A DNA stretch of 64,000 nt from Clostridium fermenticellae (GCF_003600355.1 NZ_CP032416.1:2748183-2812182), one strand, 5' to 3'. Counted from the stretch's first letter, positions 1 to 9,488 are shown. Notes: generated by a model not told the origin, from the sequence alone. Numbers and translations are program-made.

Positions 1-528
1 TCTAAATCAATTGGTAAAATAAGGGATAGTAATATAAAAATCCTCAATAATAAATACACCTCAATAAATGATATGGATGTATTAAGTTATAAAATTTCCC
101 ATGATGCTGCATCACCTTTTGGATATTCTATAAATTGTAGAAATAAAAAAGCATGTATTGCAACAGATCTTGGTTTTTTTCCAAAGGAATTGAATAATAT
201 ATTAAAAGATGCTAATGTAGTTTTACTAGAAAGCAATCATGATACTGAAATGCTTAAATTCGGGCCATATCCATATACCTTAAAAAGGAGAATTTTAAGT
301 AATATAGGTCATTTGTCAAATGATGACTGCGGAAAAGCAATAGTTAGTATTGCAAATGGTTCCTTTAAAAATATAATTTTGGGACATTTGAGTAAAACGA
401 ATAATTACCCTGAGCTTGCTTATCAAACTGTTCTAAATATACTAACTAATGCAGGAATCAAGATTAATTCGGATTTAAATTTATCAGTGGCTAAAAGAGA
501 TATGCCTAGTAACTACATAAAATTTTGA
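1..528 (+). CDS. WalJ/YycJ-type MBL-fold hydrolase, 3' part
   Basis: The reading frame is open from the first base of the window, so the N-terminal half, including the main metal-binding HxHxDH region, lies outside. The visible ~175 residues have the typical C-terminal half of the YycJ/WalJ branch of metallo-beta-lactamase-fold proteins: an ESNHD segment, the GPYPYxLKxRIL stretch, GHLSNDDCG and a late GHLSKTNN histidine. The family contains metal-dependent nuclease-like hydrolases that often follow the walRK two-component genes; whether that holds here cannot be seen. The next gene starts 16 nt after the stop, so the two are probably co-transcribed. Family assignment is good; substrate is unknown. 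Confidence 0.85.
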   Translation, partial: SKSIGKIRDSNIKILNNKYTSINDMDVLSYKISHDAASPFGYSINCRNKKACIATDLGFFPKELNNILKDANVVLLESNHDTEMLKFGPYPYTLKRRILSNIGHLSNDDCGKAIVSIANGSFKNIILGHLSKTNNYPELAYQTVLNILTNAGIKINSDLNLSVAKRDMPSNYIKF

Positions 529-544
529 TAAAAAGGTGATAAGT

Positions 545-1105
545 ATGAAAAAAACTTTCTGTTTCAGAATTTTATTTACTGTATTAGTTTTATCCCTACT
601 TTCGGGATGTACTAACAAAGACTTATCAAGTTCAAACAGCAAGGAAAAAGAGAAACAGATAGCTTTATCTAATGAAAAAGGAAATACTTTAGATTTAGAT
701 TTATATTTTAATTCTTCTTCTTCACCAGATAACTTTAAAATTTCTACAGAAGAACGAATAATAAAAAGAGATGAATTATTAGGCGAAGCTATCATAAATG
801 AATTGATTAAAGGACCTTCTATTAAAAGTAAATTGACACCTTTGCTGCCAAAAAAATCTAGACTTGTGAGCTTTTCGATAAAAGATGGCATTGCATATAT
901 AAATTTTAGTAAAGAAACTAATGTATCAATGTCTTATCAAATGGAAAAAGCCTGTATAAAGAGCATAATTTTATCTTTAAGACCAGTTTCCTCAATAAAG
1001 AAAGTTAAATTTTACATTGAAGGCAAAGACAATAATATGTGGGGAAATCATATAGACCTATCCAAACCAGTAACAGAAAATAATATTGATAATTCTAAAA
1101 TATAG
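545..1105 (+). CDS. GerMN-domain lipoprotein
   Basis: This 186-residue protein begins with a lipoprotein signal peptide: lysines, a hydrophobic stretch and a lipobox LLSGC with the cysteine near residue 22. The mature part, from about residue 75, matches the GerM/GerMN fold (GEAIINELIKGP, then LVSFSIKDGIAYINFS), a small domain found in spore germination GerM and in other envelope lipoproteins. It should be anchored on the outer face of the cytoplasmic membrane. I chose the ATG at 545 over the in-frame GTG at 536, because AAAAGGTGAT lies just upstream of the ATG. A true role in germination is inference; many GerMN proteins have no known function. Confidence 0.82.
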   Translation: MKKTFCFRILFTVLVLSLLSGCTNKDLSSSNSKEKEKQIALSNEKGNTLDLDLYFNSSSSPDNFKISTEERIIKRDELLGEAIINELIKGPSIKSKLTPLLPKKSRLVSFSIKDGIAYINFSKETNVSMSYQMEKACIKSIILSLRPVSSIKKVKFYIEGKDNNMWGNHIDLSKPVTENNIDNSKI

Positions 1106-1156
1106 TGACCTGTATGATTTTATTATATTATTACACGTTTTTACATTAAAACATTA

Positions 1157-1185
1157 TTGAAAAAATAAGCTTTTTTTATTATAAT
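1157..1185 (+). promoter_or_regulatory. Sigma-A promoter of the SEC-C gene
   Basis: TTGAAA (1157-1162), a 17-nt spacer and TATAAT (1180-1185) lie 37 nt before the start codon at 1222. The same stretch is partly self-complementary (around 1150-1187), so it could also act as a weak terminator of the gene before it. Confidence 0.6.
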
Positions 1186-1221
1186 GTTGTAAGTAATACG
1201 TATTTTCAAAGGAGAAAGATT

Positions 1222-1722
1222 ATGAATTTATATAAAAATTGGACAGATACTGTTGTAAATTTTGTAAAGGCAAACGGAGAAGCTGCCTTTTGGAGAGAAT
1301 ATGGTGCTATTGAAAAACATATTTACACAAAGGTTTTAGCTGACCACAGCGAATCTATTGACGGTACTATCGAAAATTTAGCTGAGAAATTTCAAGTAGA
1401 ACCAGTATATTTTATGGGATTTTTAGATGGAATAAATGATAGTTTAAAGGATCGTCTAGAATTAGAAAAACTTGATACTAATTCTTCTATTAGCATCAAG
1501 ATAAATTTTGAAAAATTATACTACAATATGTTAGATGCAAAAGCTGACTATTTATATCATCTTCCTCAATGGGACTCTATTTTCTCGAAGGAAAAAAGAA
1601 AAGAGATTCATCAGACATGGGCTGCTTCTAAAACCATCATAAACAAAAATAAGATTGGTAGGAATGATCCTTGTCCTTGTGGAAGTGGAAAAAAATACAA
1701 AAATTGTTGTGGTAAAAATTAA
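1222..1722 (+). CDS. SEC-C metal-binding domain protein
   Basis: A 166-residue protein whose last 22 residues form a SEC-C motif (Cys151, Cys153, Cys162, Cys163 in a [13 protein letters not shown] pattern), the zinc-binding tail also found at the end of SecA. The preceding ~140 residues are a helical domain of a kind common in short clostridial SEC-C proteins; I do not recognise a catalytic site. It has its own promoter and a good ribosome binding site (AAGGAGAAAG), and it is closed by a terminator, so it is a single-gene unit. Its function is not known. Confidence 0.85.
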   Translation: MNLYKNWTDTVVNFVKANGEAAFWREYGAIEKHIYTKVLADHSESIDGTIENLAEKFQVEPVYFMGFLDGINDSLKDRLELEKLDTNSSISIKINFEKLYYNMLDAKADYLYHLPQWDSIFSKEKRKEIHQTWAASKTIINKNKIGRNDPCPCGSGKKYKNCCGKN

Positions 1723-1744
1723 ACTGCAGTGTTTCATAGCTTAA

Positions 1745-1773
1745 AAATCCTTACATATAGTAAGGGTTTTTTT
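1745..1773 (+). terminator. Rho-independent terminator
   Basis: CCTTAC (1749-1754) pairs with GTAAGG (1760-1765) across a 5-nt loop and is followed by a run of seven T. It closes the SEC-C gene. Confidence 0.8.
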
Positions 1774-1797
1774 AATTTGATATAGGAGTATATTACA

Positions 1798-2277
1798 ATG
1801 AAGATTAATATAATATGTGTTGGGAAAATAAAAGAAAACTATTTGAATGATGCCATAAAAGAATACTCTAAGAGACTTAGTAGATACTGTAAATTGCAAA
1901 TAATTGAGATCCCAGATGAAAAAGCTCCGGAAAACTACTCCAATAAAGAAAAAGAAATAATAAAAAGTAAAGAGGCAGCTTCAATTATAAAGCATATAAA
2001 AGAAAATAGCTTCATACTAACACTTGATCTTAAAGGAAAGATGCTTTCATCAGAGGAAATGTCATATCTTATTAAAGATTGTGGTTTAAGAGGACACAGT
2101 AACTTAAACTTTATAATAGGTGGTTCTCTTGGTTTATCAAATAAAATTCTATCTAGAGCTAATTTTTCAATCTGTTTTTCAAAAATGACTTTTCCTCATC
2201 AGCTTATGAGAGTGATCCTCTTAGAACAATTGTATAGAAGTTATAAAATAATTAATAATGAACCTTATCATAAATGA
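1798..2277 (+). CDS. rlmH: 23S rRNA (pseudouridine-1915-N3)-methyltransferase
   Basis: RlmH methylates pseudouridine 1915 of 23S rRNA on the assembled 70S ribosome, using S-adenosylmethionine. At 159 residues it has the usual length of this SPOUT-class family. It shows the N-terminal MKINIICVGKIKE strand, the SAM-binding IIGGSLGLS loop and the conserved C-terminal tail LLEQLYRSYKIINNEPYHK. rlmH is a frequent neighbour of walJ-type genes near the origin, as here. A TATAGGAG ribosome binding site precedes the ATG. The gene runs straight into the next one, which starts 17 nt after its stop. Confidence 0.97.
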   Translation: MKINIICVGKIKENYLNDAIKEYSKRLSRYCKLQIIEIPDEKAPENYSNKEKEIIKSKEAASIIKHIKENSFILTLDLKGKMLSSEEMSYLIKDCGLRGHSNLNFIIGGSLGLSNKILSRANFSICFSKMTFPHQLMRVILLEQLYRSYKIINNEPYHK

Positions 2278-2294
2278 AAGGAGTTTGTTTAAAT

Positions 2295-4118
2295 ATGAAA
2301 TTTAAAAACATCACTTACAAAATACTTATATGTATTTTTGCTGGTTTGATATTCGTATGCATATATTTTAACAGTCCTTTAAAAAAGAATATTAATGCTC
2401 CAAAAGCCGATGGAACATTTATTCAACTTGACCTTACTCAAAATTGGAATGATACGAGGTGGAAAAAAGAATTAAGCTATTTAAAAGAAGCTAAAATGGA
2501 TTACATAGTTTTATCTGGTGTATCAACAACTAATGGTAATTCGACCCAATCTGTATATAAGAGCTCACTTCCCGGCTTTCAAAAAATATATGGGAATTCT
2601 GACCCTATTGACTTGTGTTTAAAAAATGCTGAAAGTTTAAATATTAAAGTCTTTTTAGACACAAATTTTAACAGCGACTGGTGGAATAGATCAGGATATG
2701 ATTCTGAGTGGTTAAATACACAAGTTATTAGAATGAATTCAGTAGCTGATGAACTTTACTCAAAATATCACAAAAAATATCCAGGCTCATTTTATGGATG
2801 GTACTTTCCGTACGAAGTTGATAATGCCAAGTTCTCAAATACTGATCAGTTCCTCGTGCTTTCTAATGCTGCGAATGATTATTTAAAACATTTAGAAGAT
2901 AAAAATGAAAGACTGCACTTTTTGATGTCACCATTTATGAATTCATCATGCAGCACACCTCAGGAGTATGCTGATAATTGGAAAGTGTTTTTTAAGAATA
3001 CAAACTTAAAACCAGGTGATATATTCTGTCCTCAAGACTCCATAGGCAGCGGTAAACTCAATATAAATGAGGTCAACGAATGGTTTACTGCCTTAAGAAA
3101 GGCTGTAAAATCAAAGAATGGCTTACTGCTTTGGGCAAATGCAGAAACATTTGATTATAAGAATAATTCCAGTACAACTCTTGACCGCTTTACAAAGCAA
3201 CTTAAACTAGAATCTCCATGCGTTGATAATATAATATGTTTTTCCTATAGTCATTACTATAGTCCAAACAATATAAATTCTGGTTTCCACAATTCTTATG
3301 TAAAATATTTAAGTAAAAATAGTCTGCCTAATTTAAGAGTTTCTCCTCCAAAGGATGTCTATGTATTCTCTGGTACCAATAATCAATTTTTAATATCTTG
3401 GGTAAAACCAGACGATACTAAAGGCATATGTGGGTATAGATTATACAGAAATGGCACTTTGATATATCAAAGTATTGTTCAGAGAAGTTATGGTGGAAAC
3501 AAAGCTTATAATTCCATTAAGTTTTTAGATAAACCTTATCTAGGGACAGATACAAAAAAATGCACATATGAAGTTAGAAGTTTTGATTTTAGTGGAAATG
3601 TATCTAAACCCTCAAAACCTGTAACAGTTAACACAGTTCCTGCGCCAAAACTTCCAAGCTCAAATTTAATTTCTAACAAGCGCACATACACATTATCCCC
3701 TAATCCGCAATCTATATATGCTGATAACGGGTTTAAACTAACAGATTCCTCATATGCACCAGACAACAAAGTTAAAGACAATTATTTTATTGGGTGGTAT
3801 AATGATCCTATAGAGATAACCCTTGATTTAGGCAAAATCTATGATATAAAGCAGTTTTCAGTTGACTATCTATATAATCCTACTTCATGGGCTGAGCTTC
3901 CAGAAAAGGCTTCTATATCAATATCAGAAGATGGGGAAAATTTTACACCAGTTGGTATGCTTGATTTTCCTATTGTTCCTTTTTCAGAACGTAACGGTAC
4001 AAAATATAAAATATATCTTACTCCTAAATCTACTGTAAAAGGCAGATTTGTGAAAATATTTTCCGTCACTAAACCAAATAACTATACTTTTATAGACGAA
4101 ATAGAAGTAAAAAATTAA
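2295..4118 (+). CDS. Membrane-anchored DUF4434 glycosidase-like protein
   Basis: A 607-residue surface protein. Residues ~10-25 form one hydrophobic helix with no obvious lipobox, so it is probably a signal anchor. Residues ~40-320 match DUF4434, a TIM-barrel-like domain related to glycoside hydrolases (QLDLTQNWN near the start, FYGWYFPYEVDN in the middle). A fibronectin type III-like segment follows (~350-440), then a C-terminal F5/8 type C (discoidin) carbohydrate-binding module with the usual ending VKIFSV...FIDEIEV. I use the ATG at 2295, which follows AAAGGAG, instead of the ATG at 2274 that overlaps rlmH. It probably acts on an extracellular polysaccharide; the substrate is unknown. Confidence 0.8.
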   Translation: MKFKNITYKILICIFAGLIFVCIYFNSPLKKNINAPKADGTFIQLDLTQNWNDTRWKKELSYLKEAKMDYIVLSGVSTTNGNSTQSVYKSSLPGFQKIYGNSDPIDLCLKNAESLNIKVFLDTNFNSDWWNRSGYDSEWLNTQVIRMNSVADELYSKYHKKYPGSFYGWYFPYEVDNAKFSNTDQFLVLSNAANDYLKHLEDKNERLHFLMSPFMNSSCSTPQEYADNWKVFFKNTNLKPGDIFCPQDSIGSGKLNINEVNEWFTALRKAVKSKNGLLLWANAETFDYKNNSSTTLDRFTKQLKLESPCVDNIICFSYSHYYSPNNINSGFHNSYVKYLSKNSLPNLRVSPPKDVYVFSGTNNQFLISWVKPDDTKGICGYRLYRNGTLIYQSIVQRSYGGNKAYNSIKFLDKPYLGTDTKKCTYEVRSFDFSGNVSKPSKPVTVNTVPAPKLPSSNLISNKRTYTLSPNPQSIYADNGFKLTDSSYAPDNKVKDNYFIGWYNDPIEITLDLGKIYDIKQFSVDYLYNPTSWAELPEKASISISEDGENFTPVGMLDFPIVPFSERNGTKYKIYLTPKSTVKGRFVKIFSVTKPNNYTFIDEIEVKN

Positions 4119-4142
4119 TTTTTAATACAAATAGAATACTTT

Positions 4143-4184
4143 AGGATTATATGTTAAAAACTAAATATATCAATATATAATCCT
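4143..4184 (+). terminator. AT-rich hairpin between the DUF4434 gene and asnS
   Basis: AGGATTATAT (4143-4152) and ATATAATCCT (4175-4184) are perfect inverted arms around a 22-nt loop. There is no long T run, so this may be a weak terminator or leader structure. The 97-nt gap before asnS is too short for a T-box leader. Confidence 0.35.
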
Positions 4185-4215
4185 ATAATCATTATAATTT
4201 TCAGGAGGAAAACAT

Positions 4216-5607
4216 ATGAAAACAACCTTAGTAAAACAACTTTACAGAGAATATGAAAGCTTCAATAATAAAGAAGTAGAACTAACTGGATGGGTTAGGA
4301 CAATACGTGACTCTAAATCATTTGGATTCATTGAGTTAAACGATGGAACATTTTTTAAAAACGTACAAATTGTTTTAGATGATACTTTAGATAATTTTAA
4401 AGAAATATGTAAATTACCTATAAGTACTTCACTTAAAGTAGTAGGTACTGTTAATATCACCCCAAATTCAAAACAACCTTTTGAAATAAAAGCAAAATGT
4501 ATAACAGTAGAAGGTAATTCTTCCTCAGACTATCCACTGCAAAAGAAAAGACACTCTCTTGAATATTTGAGAACAATCGCTCACCTAAGACCAAGGAGTA
4601 ATACGTTTTCAGCAGTATTTAGAGTACGTTCTCTTGCAGCTTACGCTGTTCATAAATTCTTTCAGGAGCAAGATTTTGTATATGTAAATACTCCAATAAT
4701 AACAGGTAGTGATTGCGAAGGTGCAGGTGAAATGTTTAGAATATCAACTCTTGATCTAAACAATATACCAAAAACAAAAGATGGTAAAATAGACTTTTCT
4801 AAGGATTTCTTCGGAAAGGAAACAAATCTAACTGTAAGTGGTCAGCTACCCGATGAAGCTCTTGCTCTTGCATTTAGAAATGTATATACCTTTGGTCCTA
4901 CATTTAGAGCTGAAAACTCAAATACCGGTAGACATGCAGCTGAATTCTGGATGATAGAACCAGAAATGGCCTTTGCCGAGCTTGAGGATTACATGAATAC
5001 AGCTGAAGGTTTAGTTAAATACGTAATAAATTATGTATTAGAAAATGCTCCTGAAGAAATGCAATTTTTCAATTCATTTATTGATAAAGGATTATTTGAG
5101 AGATTACAAAATGTAGTTAATTCAGACTTTGGGAGAATTACATATACAGAAGCCGTTCAAATATTAAAAAAGTCAGGTTATAAATTCGAGTATCCTGTGG
5201 AATGGGGCATAGATCTTCAAACGGAGCATGAAAGATACTTAACTGAAAAAGTATTTAAGAAACCGATATTTGTAACTGATTATCCTAAAGATATAAAAGC
5301 ATTCTATATGAGAATGAATGAAGATGGCAAAACAGTCGCTGCTGCTGATCTTCTAGTTCCTGGAGTAGGTGAAATAGTTGGTGGAAGTCAAAGAGAAGAA
5401 AGATATGATGTACTTGAAAAAAGAATTGAAGAATTGGGATTAAATAAGAAGGATTATTGGTGGTATCTTGAACTTAGAAAATACGGTGAAACTAAACATT
5501 CAGGCTTCGGGTTAGGTTTCGAAAGAATACTTATGTACTTAACTGGAATGCAAAATATAAGAGATGTAATACCATTCCCAAGAACACCTGGTTCTGCAGA
5601 ATTTTAA
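4216..5607 (+). CDS. asnS: Asparaginyl-tRNA synthetase
   Basis: AsnRS charges tRNA-Asn with asparagine in the cytoplasm. The 463-residue length is standard for the bacterial class IIb enzyme. An OB-fold anticodon-binding domain (residues ~15-100, [24 protein letters not shown]) is joined to a class II catalytic core. Motif 2 is visible as [20 protein letters not shown] and motif 3 as [15 protein letters not shown] near the C-terminus. It starts at ATG with a consensus AGGAGG. Having AsnRS does not rule out the indirect GatCAB route. No T-box is seen upstream, unlike many clostridial synthetase genes. Confidence 0.97.
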   Translation: MKTTLVKQLYREYESFNNKEVELTGWVRTIRDSKSFGFIELNDGTFFKNVQIVLDDTLDNFKEICKLPISTSLKVVGTVNITPNSKQPFEIKAKCITVEGNSSSDYPLQKKRHSLEYLRTIAHLRPRSNTFSAVFRVRSLAAYAVHKFFQEQDFVYVNTPIITGSDCEGAGEMFRISTLDLNNIPKTKDGKIDFSKDFFGKETNLTVSGQLPDEALALAFRNVYTFGPTFRAENSNTGRHAAEFWMIEPEMAFAELEDYMNTAEGLVKYVINYVLENAPEEMQFFNSFIDKGLFERLQNVVNSDFGRITYTEAVQILKKSGYKFEYPVEWGIDLQTEHERYLTEKVFKKPIFVTDYPKDIKAFYMRMNEDGKTVAAADLLVPGVGEIVGGSQREERYDVLEKRIEELGLNKKDYWWYLELRKYGETKHSGFGLGFERILMYLTGMQNIRDVIPFPRTPGSAEF

Positions 5608-5644
5608 TGTATAACTCTAATTCAAATATTATGGAGGAATTTTA

Positions 5645-5890
5645 ATGGAAAAAAGAATAGGTGTAATAGGAATAGTCGTTGAAAACCTGGATGCTGCTCC
5701 TAAAGTAAATAGTATACTTCATGATTTTTCAAATGTAATAGTCGGAAGACTTGGAATACCTTATAGAGAAAAAGGTATTTCTATTATATCTGTGATCGTT
5801 GACGGAACTATTGACGAGGTTAACACAATGACTGGTAAACTCGGAAAGTTGGAAAATGTAAATGTAAAATCTGCTATGACTAAAAAATAA
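5645..5890 (+). CDS. TM1266-family iron-only hydrogenase system regulator
   Basis: An 81-residue protein that matches the TM1266 family, small ACT/NikR-C-like ferredoxin-fold proteins named as putative regulators of the FeFe-hydrogenase maturation system. The signature is EKRIGVIGIVVEN at the start, then IVGRLGIPYREKGISIISVIVDGTIDEVN. It follows asnS by 37 nt and has its own ATGGAGGAAT binding site. A strong terminator ends the unit. No hydrogenase maturation gene (hydE, hydF, hydG) is in view, so the proposed role rests on family naming alone. Confidence 0.85.
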   Translation: MEKRIGVIGIVVENLDAAPKVNSILHDFSNVIVGRLGIPYREKGISIISVIVDGTIDEVNTMTGKLGKLENVNVKSAMTKK

Positions 5891-5904
5891 TATTCTAACA
5901 TATA

Positions 5905-5938
5905 AAATCCCAGTACGTTTAATCGTACTGGGGTTTTT
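5905..5938. terminator. Strong rho-independent terminator
   Basis: CCCAGTACG (5909-5917) and CGTACTGGG (5924-5932) are perfect 9-bp arms, preceded by A and followed by T on the plus strand. It sits between convergent genes and probably serves both. Confidence 0.9.
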
Positions 5939-5940
5939 AA

Positions 5941-6429
5941 TTAATATCCAACTGTTTGTTTTTGATTATTTATGTGATTCTTATCATAATATGCTTCCTC
6001 TATTTCTTCTTTTGAAAAACCCAGGCTTTCCCCAAGAGTTAAAAAATCTTCAAATAGAGTTATGTAGTGGTCTTTTGAACTGCATACTATAAAATCATTT
6101 ATATCCACATACAGATTTGAAAACTGTCCTACAATATCATATTGTGGATTTTTAGATTCAAGATCCTTAATATCTGCAAATTTCTTTTCAATACCTAGTG
6201 TCAATATAAAGTGAAGGCAATCTACAAATTCCTTTAATATAGCAGCTCTATTAGAGGTCCTTTTATTACTCCAGAACTTAAAACATCTAGTCTCATTCGC
6301 AAGTTCGGCAAGTTCAACTTGAAGAGCAAGCACTTTTTTAGATAGTAGACTCTCATTCTCTAAATTATGATTCATCCTAATATGCTCATCTAAATTCTTT
6401 TGCACCTCGAACAATCTTGGTAAATTCAT
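5941..6429 (-). CDS. All-alpha dimeric dUTPase-like pyrophosphatase
   Basis: A 162-residue member of the all-alpha NTP pyrophosphatase superfamily, dUTPase_2 branch. It is expected to hydrolyse dUTP to dUMP and pyrophosphate, which keeps uracil out of DNA and feeds thymidylate synthesis. The metal-binding acids are visible as LQVELAELANE (~residues 35-45) and KEFVDCLHFIL (~70), the ExxE and ExxD pair of this fold; the lysine/tryptophan segment RCFKFWSNK between them is typical. The ATG at 6429 follows AAAGGTGG, so I prefer it to upstream in-frame ATGs at 6450 and 6480. It is transcribed alone. Confidence 0.85.
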   Translation of the reverse strand: MNLPRLFEVQKNLDEHIRMNHNLENESLLSKKVLALQVELAELANETRCFKFWSNKRTSNRAAILKEFVDCLHFILTLGIEKKFADIKDLESKNPQYDIVGQFSNLYVDINDFIVCSSKDHYITLFEDFLTLGESLGFSKEEIEEAYYDKNHINNQKQTVGY

Positions 6430-6671
6430 ATAAAAAAGCCACCTTTCCATCCTTATAATTAAATATAAATAATTCTTCATATGAATCTATATTTTTTAAT
6501 ATAAGTACCCTATATATATTTTAACGAAATTTAATAAATATTAAAACAATAGCAAACGGTTACATAAAAAAAAATATCTTAGTCCAAAAAAATTTTATAT
6601 TTGTATAAAATTATTAGCTTATAATAAAGATTATTATGGTTAAAATAATCGTAGAAAAGGTGGTGTCGTAA

Positions 6672-7103
6672 ATGTTTGCTATTATATCATCATTAATAGC
6701 CGGTATTTGTATGGCTTTTCAAGGTGTATTTAATACTAGATTAAATGAAAAAATTGGAATATGGGAAACAAACCTTATTGTTCAGATTATAGGTCTTATT
6801 TTAACTATAATAATTGTATCCACATTTGGATCCGGAAATATAAAAAATATAAAAAACTGCAATAAACTATATCTTTCAGGTGGTATTCTCGGTGTTATTA
6901 TAATATACACCGTAATACATGGAATAGGCAGTCTTGGCCCAACATTTTCAACCGAACTTATACTTATAGCACAGCTTGTATCTGCAAGTTTAATAGATGC
7001 TTTTGGACTTTTTGATACTCAAAGAACTAGATTTGATGCTCCAAAAATAATAGGAGTTTTAATGATGATTGTAGGAATTGTGATATTTAAATATAAACGA
7101 TAA
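6672..7103 (+). CDS. YdcZ/DUF606-type DMT family small transporter
   Basis: A 143-residue, very hydrophobic protein with four to five predicted membrane helices, matching the DUF606 (YdcZ) half-size branch of the drug/metabolite transporter superfamily. Typical are the N-terminal AGICMAFQGVFNTRLNEKIGIWET and the late ELILIAQLVSASLIDAFGLF. Half-size members work as dimers; the substrate is not known. It starts at ATG after AAAAGGTGGTG. It is a single gene on the plus strand between the dUTPase and the protease. Confidence 0.85.
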   Translation: MFAIISSLIAGICMAFQGVFNTRLNEKIGIWETNLIVQIIGLILTIIIVSTFGSGNIKNIKNCNKLYLSGGILGVIIIYTVIHGIGSLGPTFSTELILIAQLVSASLIDAFGLFDTQRTRFDAPKIIGVLMMIVGIVIFKYKR

Positions 7104-7217
7104 AGAGATGACTTTATAATATTAACTATGACACAAATTTAATCATTACATTCACGAACATATAGCTGGAACATATAATATACCATGTAATTGTATTAAT
7201 GTTAAGAGGAGTATTAT

Positions 7218-8420
7218 ATGTTCTTTTCAAAAAAGAAATTGGATCAAAACTTAAGAATATCATTAATCAATAATTGTTATAAAAAATATAAAGTAATTAT
7301 ACAATGTAAATACATGCCAGAAGGTATTGAAAAAAAAATAAAATCATATCATGGAAAGATAGTTTATTCTCTATATATCATAAACTGTATAATTGCTATA
7401 TTATCAAAGGATGCCATAGAAAAACTTATAGAATATCCGGATATTGTCTATATAGGTTTAGATAATTATGCCATCCTAGCTGGATCCAATGTTACTTCAG
7501 TAAATGGAATATTTCATAATAATACAGAAATAAAACTTAACGGAAAAAATATTGGAATAGGTATTATAGATAGTGGTGTTTATCCTCATCCAGATTTATT
7601 AAATCCAAATAATAAAATAAAAAAATTTATTGACCTAATAAATGGCTGTACCCATCCATATGATGATAATGGGCATGGGACATTTATAACTGGCATATTA
7701 TGCGGAAGTGGATATATATCTCATGGCAAATATTCTGGTATAGCCGGGGGCAGCAATATATATATGGTAAAAGCATTTAATAGTTTAGGAAGGGGTTATG
7801 TATCTGACATTCTAAATGCATTATGTTTGATTATAAAGGAACGAATAGATTTTAATATAAAAATATTATGCCTTACATTTGAACTTCCATACAATAATTA
7901 TTTTATTATGTCCTTATTTGAAAAAATATTTGAAATTGCAGTTAAATATAACATAATTCCAATTGTACCATCTGGAAATAATGGTGGATATGATGGAAGC
8001 ATATCCGGTATCGCCCCATTAGAAAATTGTTTGACTGTAGGAGGTATAGATACAACAGGGTTTTCGCCTAAGATATATGAATATTCTTCATGTGGTCCTG
8101 TTAAAAAAATTATAAAACCCGACTTAGTTGCTGCTGCTGTAAATATATACTCTTTAAATTCAGATGTTAAATATATATCTGAAAGAAATGGTCTAAAAAT
8201 CTATCCTCCCAAATTAAAAAACCCATATACATGCTACAGTGGTACTTCATGTGCTGCCGCATATATATCAGGAGTATGTGCACTTTTGCTTGAAAAAAAA
8301 CCCGATCTTTCTTTTAATGATATCGAATCACTTATAAAAATATCATGTAATACTATAAATTTACCAAAGTATAAACAAGGTACTGGAGTTTTAGATATAA
8401 ATAAACTCCTCACTAATTAA
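7218..8420 (+). CDS. Subtilisin-like S8 serine peptidase without signal peptide
   Basis: A 400-residue peptidase S8 with a complete catalytic set: Asp118 (GIIDSGVYPHPD), His153 (DDNGHGTFITG), the oxyanion Asn254 (PSGNNGG) and Ser344 (SGTSCAAAYISG). Residues ~20-90 resemble an inhibitor-I9-like propeptide (KYKVIIQCKYMPEGIEKKI, ending with YPDIVYIGLD). I see no N-terminal secretion signal, so it may be intracellular or exported some other way. Related leaderless subtilases occur in clostridia, some linked to spore germination (Csp type), but nothing here proves that role. Its stop overlaps the stop of the convergent dehydrogenase by 3 nt. RBS AGAGGAG. Confidence 0.92.
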   Translation: MFFSKKKLDQNLRISLINNCYKKYKVIIQCKYMPEGIEKKIKSYHGKIVYSLYIINCIIAILSKDAIEKLIEYPDIVYIGLDNYAILAGSNVTSVNGIFHNNTEIKLNGKNIGIGIIDSGVYPHPDLLNPNNKIKKFIDLINGCTHPYDDNGHGTFITGILCGSGYISHGKYSGIAGGSNIYMVKAFNSLGRGYVSDILNALCLIIKERIDFNIKILCLTFELPYNNYFIMSLFEKIFEIAVKYNIIPIVPSGNNGGYDGSISGIAPLENCLTVGGIDTTGFSPKIYEYSSCGPVKKIIKPDLVAAAVNIYSLNSDVKYISERNGLKIYPPKLKNPYTCYSGTSCAAAYISGVCALLLEKKPDLSFNDIESLIKISCNTINLPKYKQGTGVLDINKLLTN

Positions 8421-9367
8421 TATTTCTTTATTAAATTTACTACATTTATAAGATTATCTTTATTCTTATACCTTTTTAAATTATCCAGTATAAGATTAAA
8501 CCTTCTTATGTTTCTCATCTCAGATACCCACGAATTATGAGGAGTTATTATTACATTAGACATATTCCAAAGCTTACTATCTTTATCTAGAGGTTCATTT
8601 TCAACTACATCCAAAGCTGCACCTGCAATTTTACCACTTTCAATATTACTTATTAAAGATTTTTCATCTATTATTAAACCTCTAGCTATATTTACTATAT
8701 ATGCACCCTGCTTCATACTTTTAAATCTTTGTTCATTCACAAGTTTATGTGTTTTTTCTGTATAAGGTATAGTCACTGCTACAACATCACTTAAACTTAA
8801 CATATAATCAATGTCATCCAATTTAAAACATTTATCGAAATATTCTATATTTCTGCCATTTGTATTGATACCTAATATATTTACGCCAAATCCCTTTAAT
8901 CTCTTGGCCGCCTCAGAAGCTATACTTCCTGTACCAATGAATCCAACAGTTTTCCCGTACAATTCTAATACGGAAGCATCCATTTTCCACATTTTACTCC
9001 GCTGGTTTTCGTAAAATTTTGGACTATGTTTTAATAACTCTAATATTTTCAAAACTATCCATTCGCCTATTGGTACACTATAGCCACCTCTGTTATTTGT
9101 AACTATTATATTTTTATCCCTTATAAAATCCACAGGAAGTTGGTCTATTCCCGCACTGGATAATTGCACCCATTTTAAATTACTCATTTTTCTTATATCT
9201 AAAGTTTGAAATGGATTATAGCACACCAAAATTTTAACATCTTTTAGATCATTAGTATAAGTTATACCTTCATTTTCATTTATTAGCTTAATATCATAAC
9301 CCATATTCTCTATTGTTTCAAAATTTTTTCTGCCATAATTATATGTAAATAAAATCTGAGTTGACAT
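8417..9367 (-). CDS. D-2-hydroxyacid dehydrogenase, NAD-binding
   Basis: A 316-residue member of the D-isomer-specific 2-hydroxyacid dehydrogenase family. It would oxidise or reduce a 2-hydroxy/2-oxo acid pair using NAD(P). The Rossmann motif reads VGFIGTGSIASEAA, followed by the catalytic arginine (NIARGLIIDE), glutamate (VVENEPLD) and histidine (ITPHNSW). I take the ATG at 9367 (MSTQILFTYN), preceded by GAGGATGTG; the frame stays open upstream to 9538 but that part has no family similarity. It lies 121 nt downstream of accA and may be read through from the fatty-acid operon. The substrate cannot be told from sequence. Confidence 0.88.
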   Translation of the reverse strand: MSTQILFTYNYGRKNFETIENMGYDIKLINENEGITYTNDLKDVKILVCYNPFQTLDIRKMSNLKWVQLSSAGIDQLPVDFIRDKNIIVTNNRGGYSVPIGEWIVLKILELLKHSPKFYENQRSKMWKMDASVLELYGKTVGFIGTGSIASEAAKRLKGFGVNILGINTNGRNIEYFDKCFKLDDIDYMLSLSDVVAVTIPYTEKTHKLVNEQRFKSMKQGAYIVNIARGLIIDEKSLISNIESGKIAGAALDVVENEPLDKDSKLWNMSNVIITPHNSWVSEMRNIRRFNLILDNLKRYKNKDNLINVVNLIKKY

Positions 9368-9488
9368 AAAAATCACATCCTCTAATAATCCGCATAAAAT
9401 TTTATATATAAGTATATTGACAATCTTTAAATCAAATAAAAGATCATCAATATAATAAAATAATATTAAACTAGTACTTAAAATAATA

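Noticed and set aside
484..891. 135-codon minus-strand frame opposite the GerMN lipoprotein gene
   Set aside because: Antisense to a clear lipoprotein gene; no start signal.
4119..4215. T-box leader before asnS
   Set aside because: The gap is only 97 nt and lacks the T-box core sequence; just an AT-rich inverted repeat is present.
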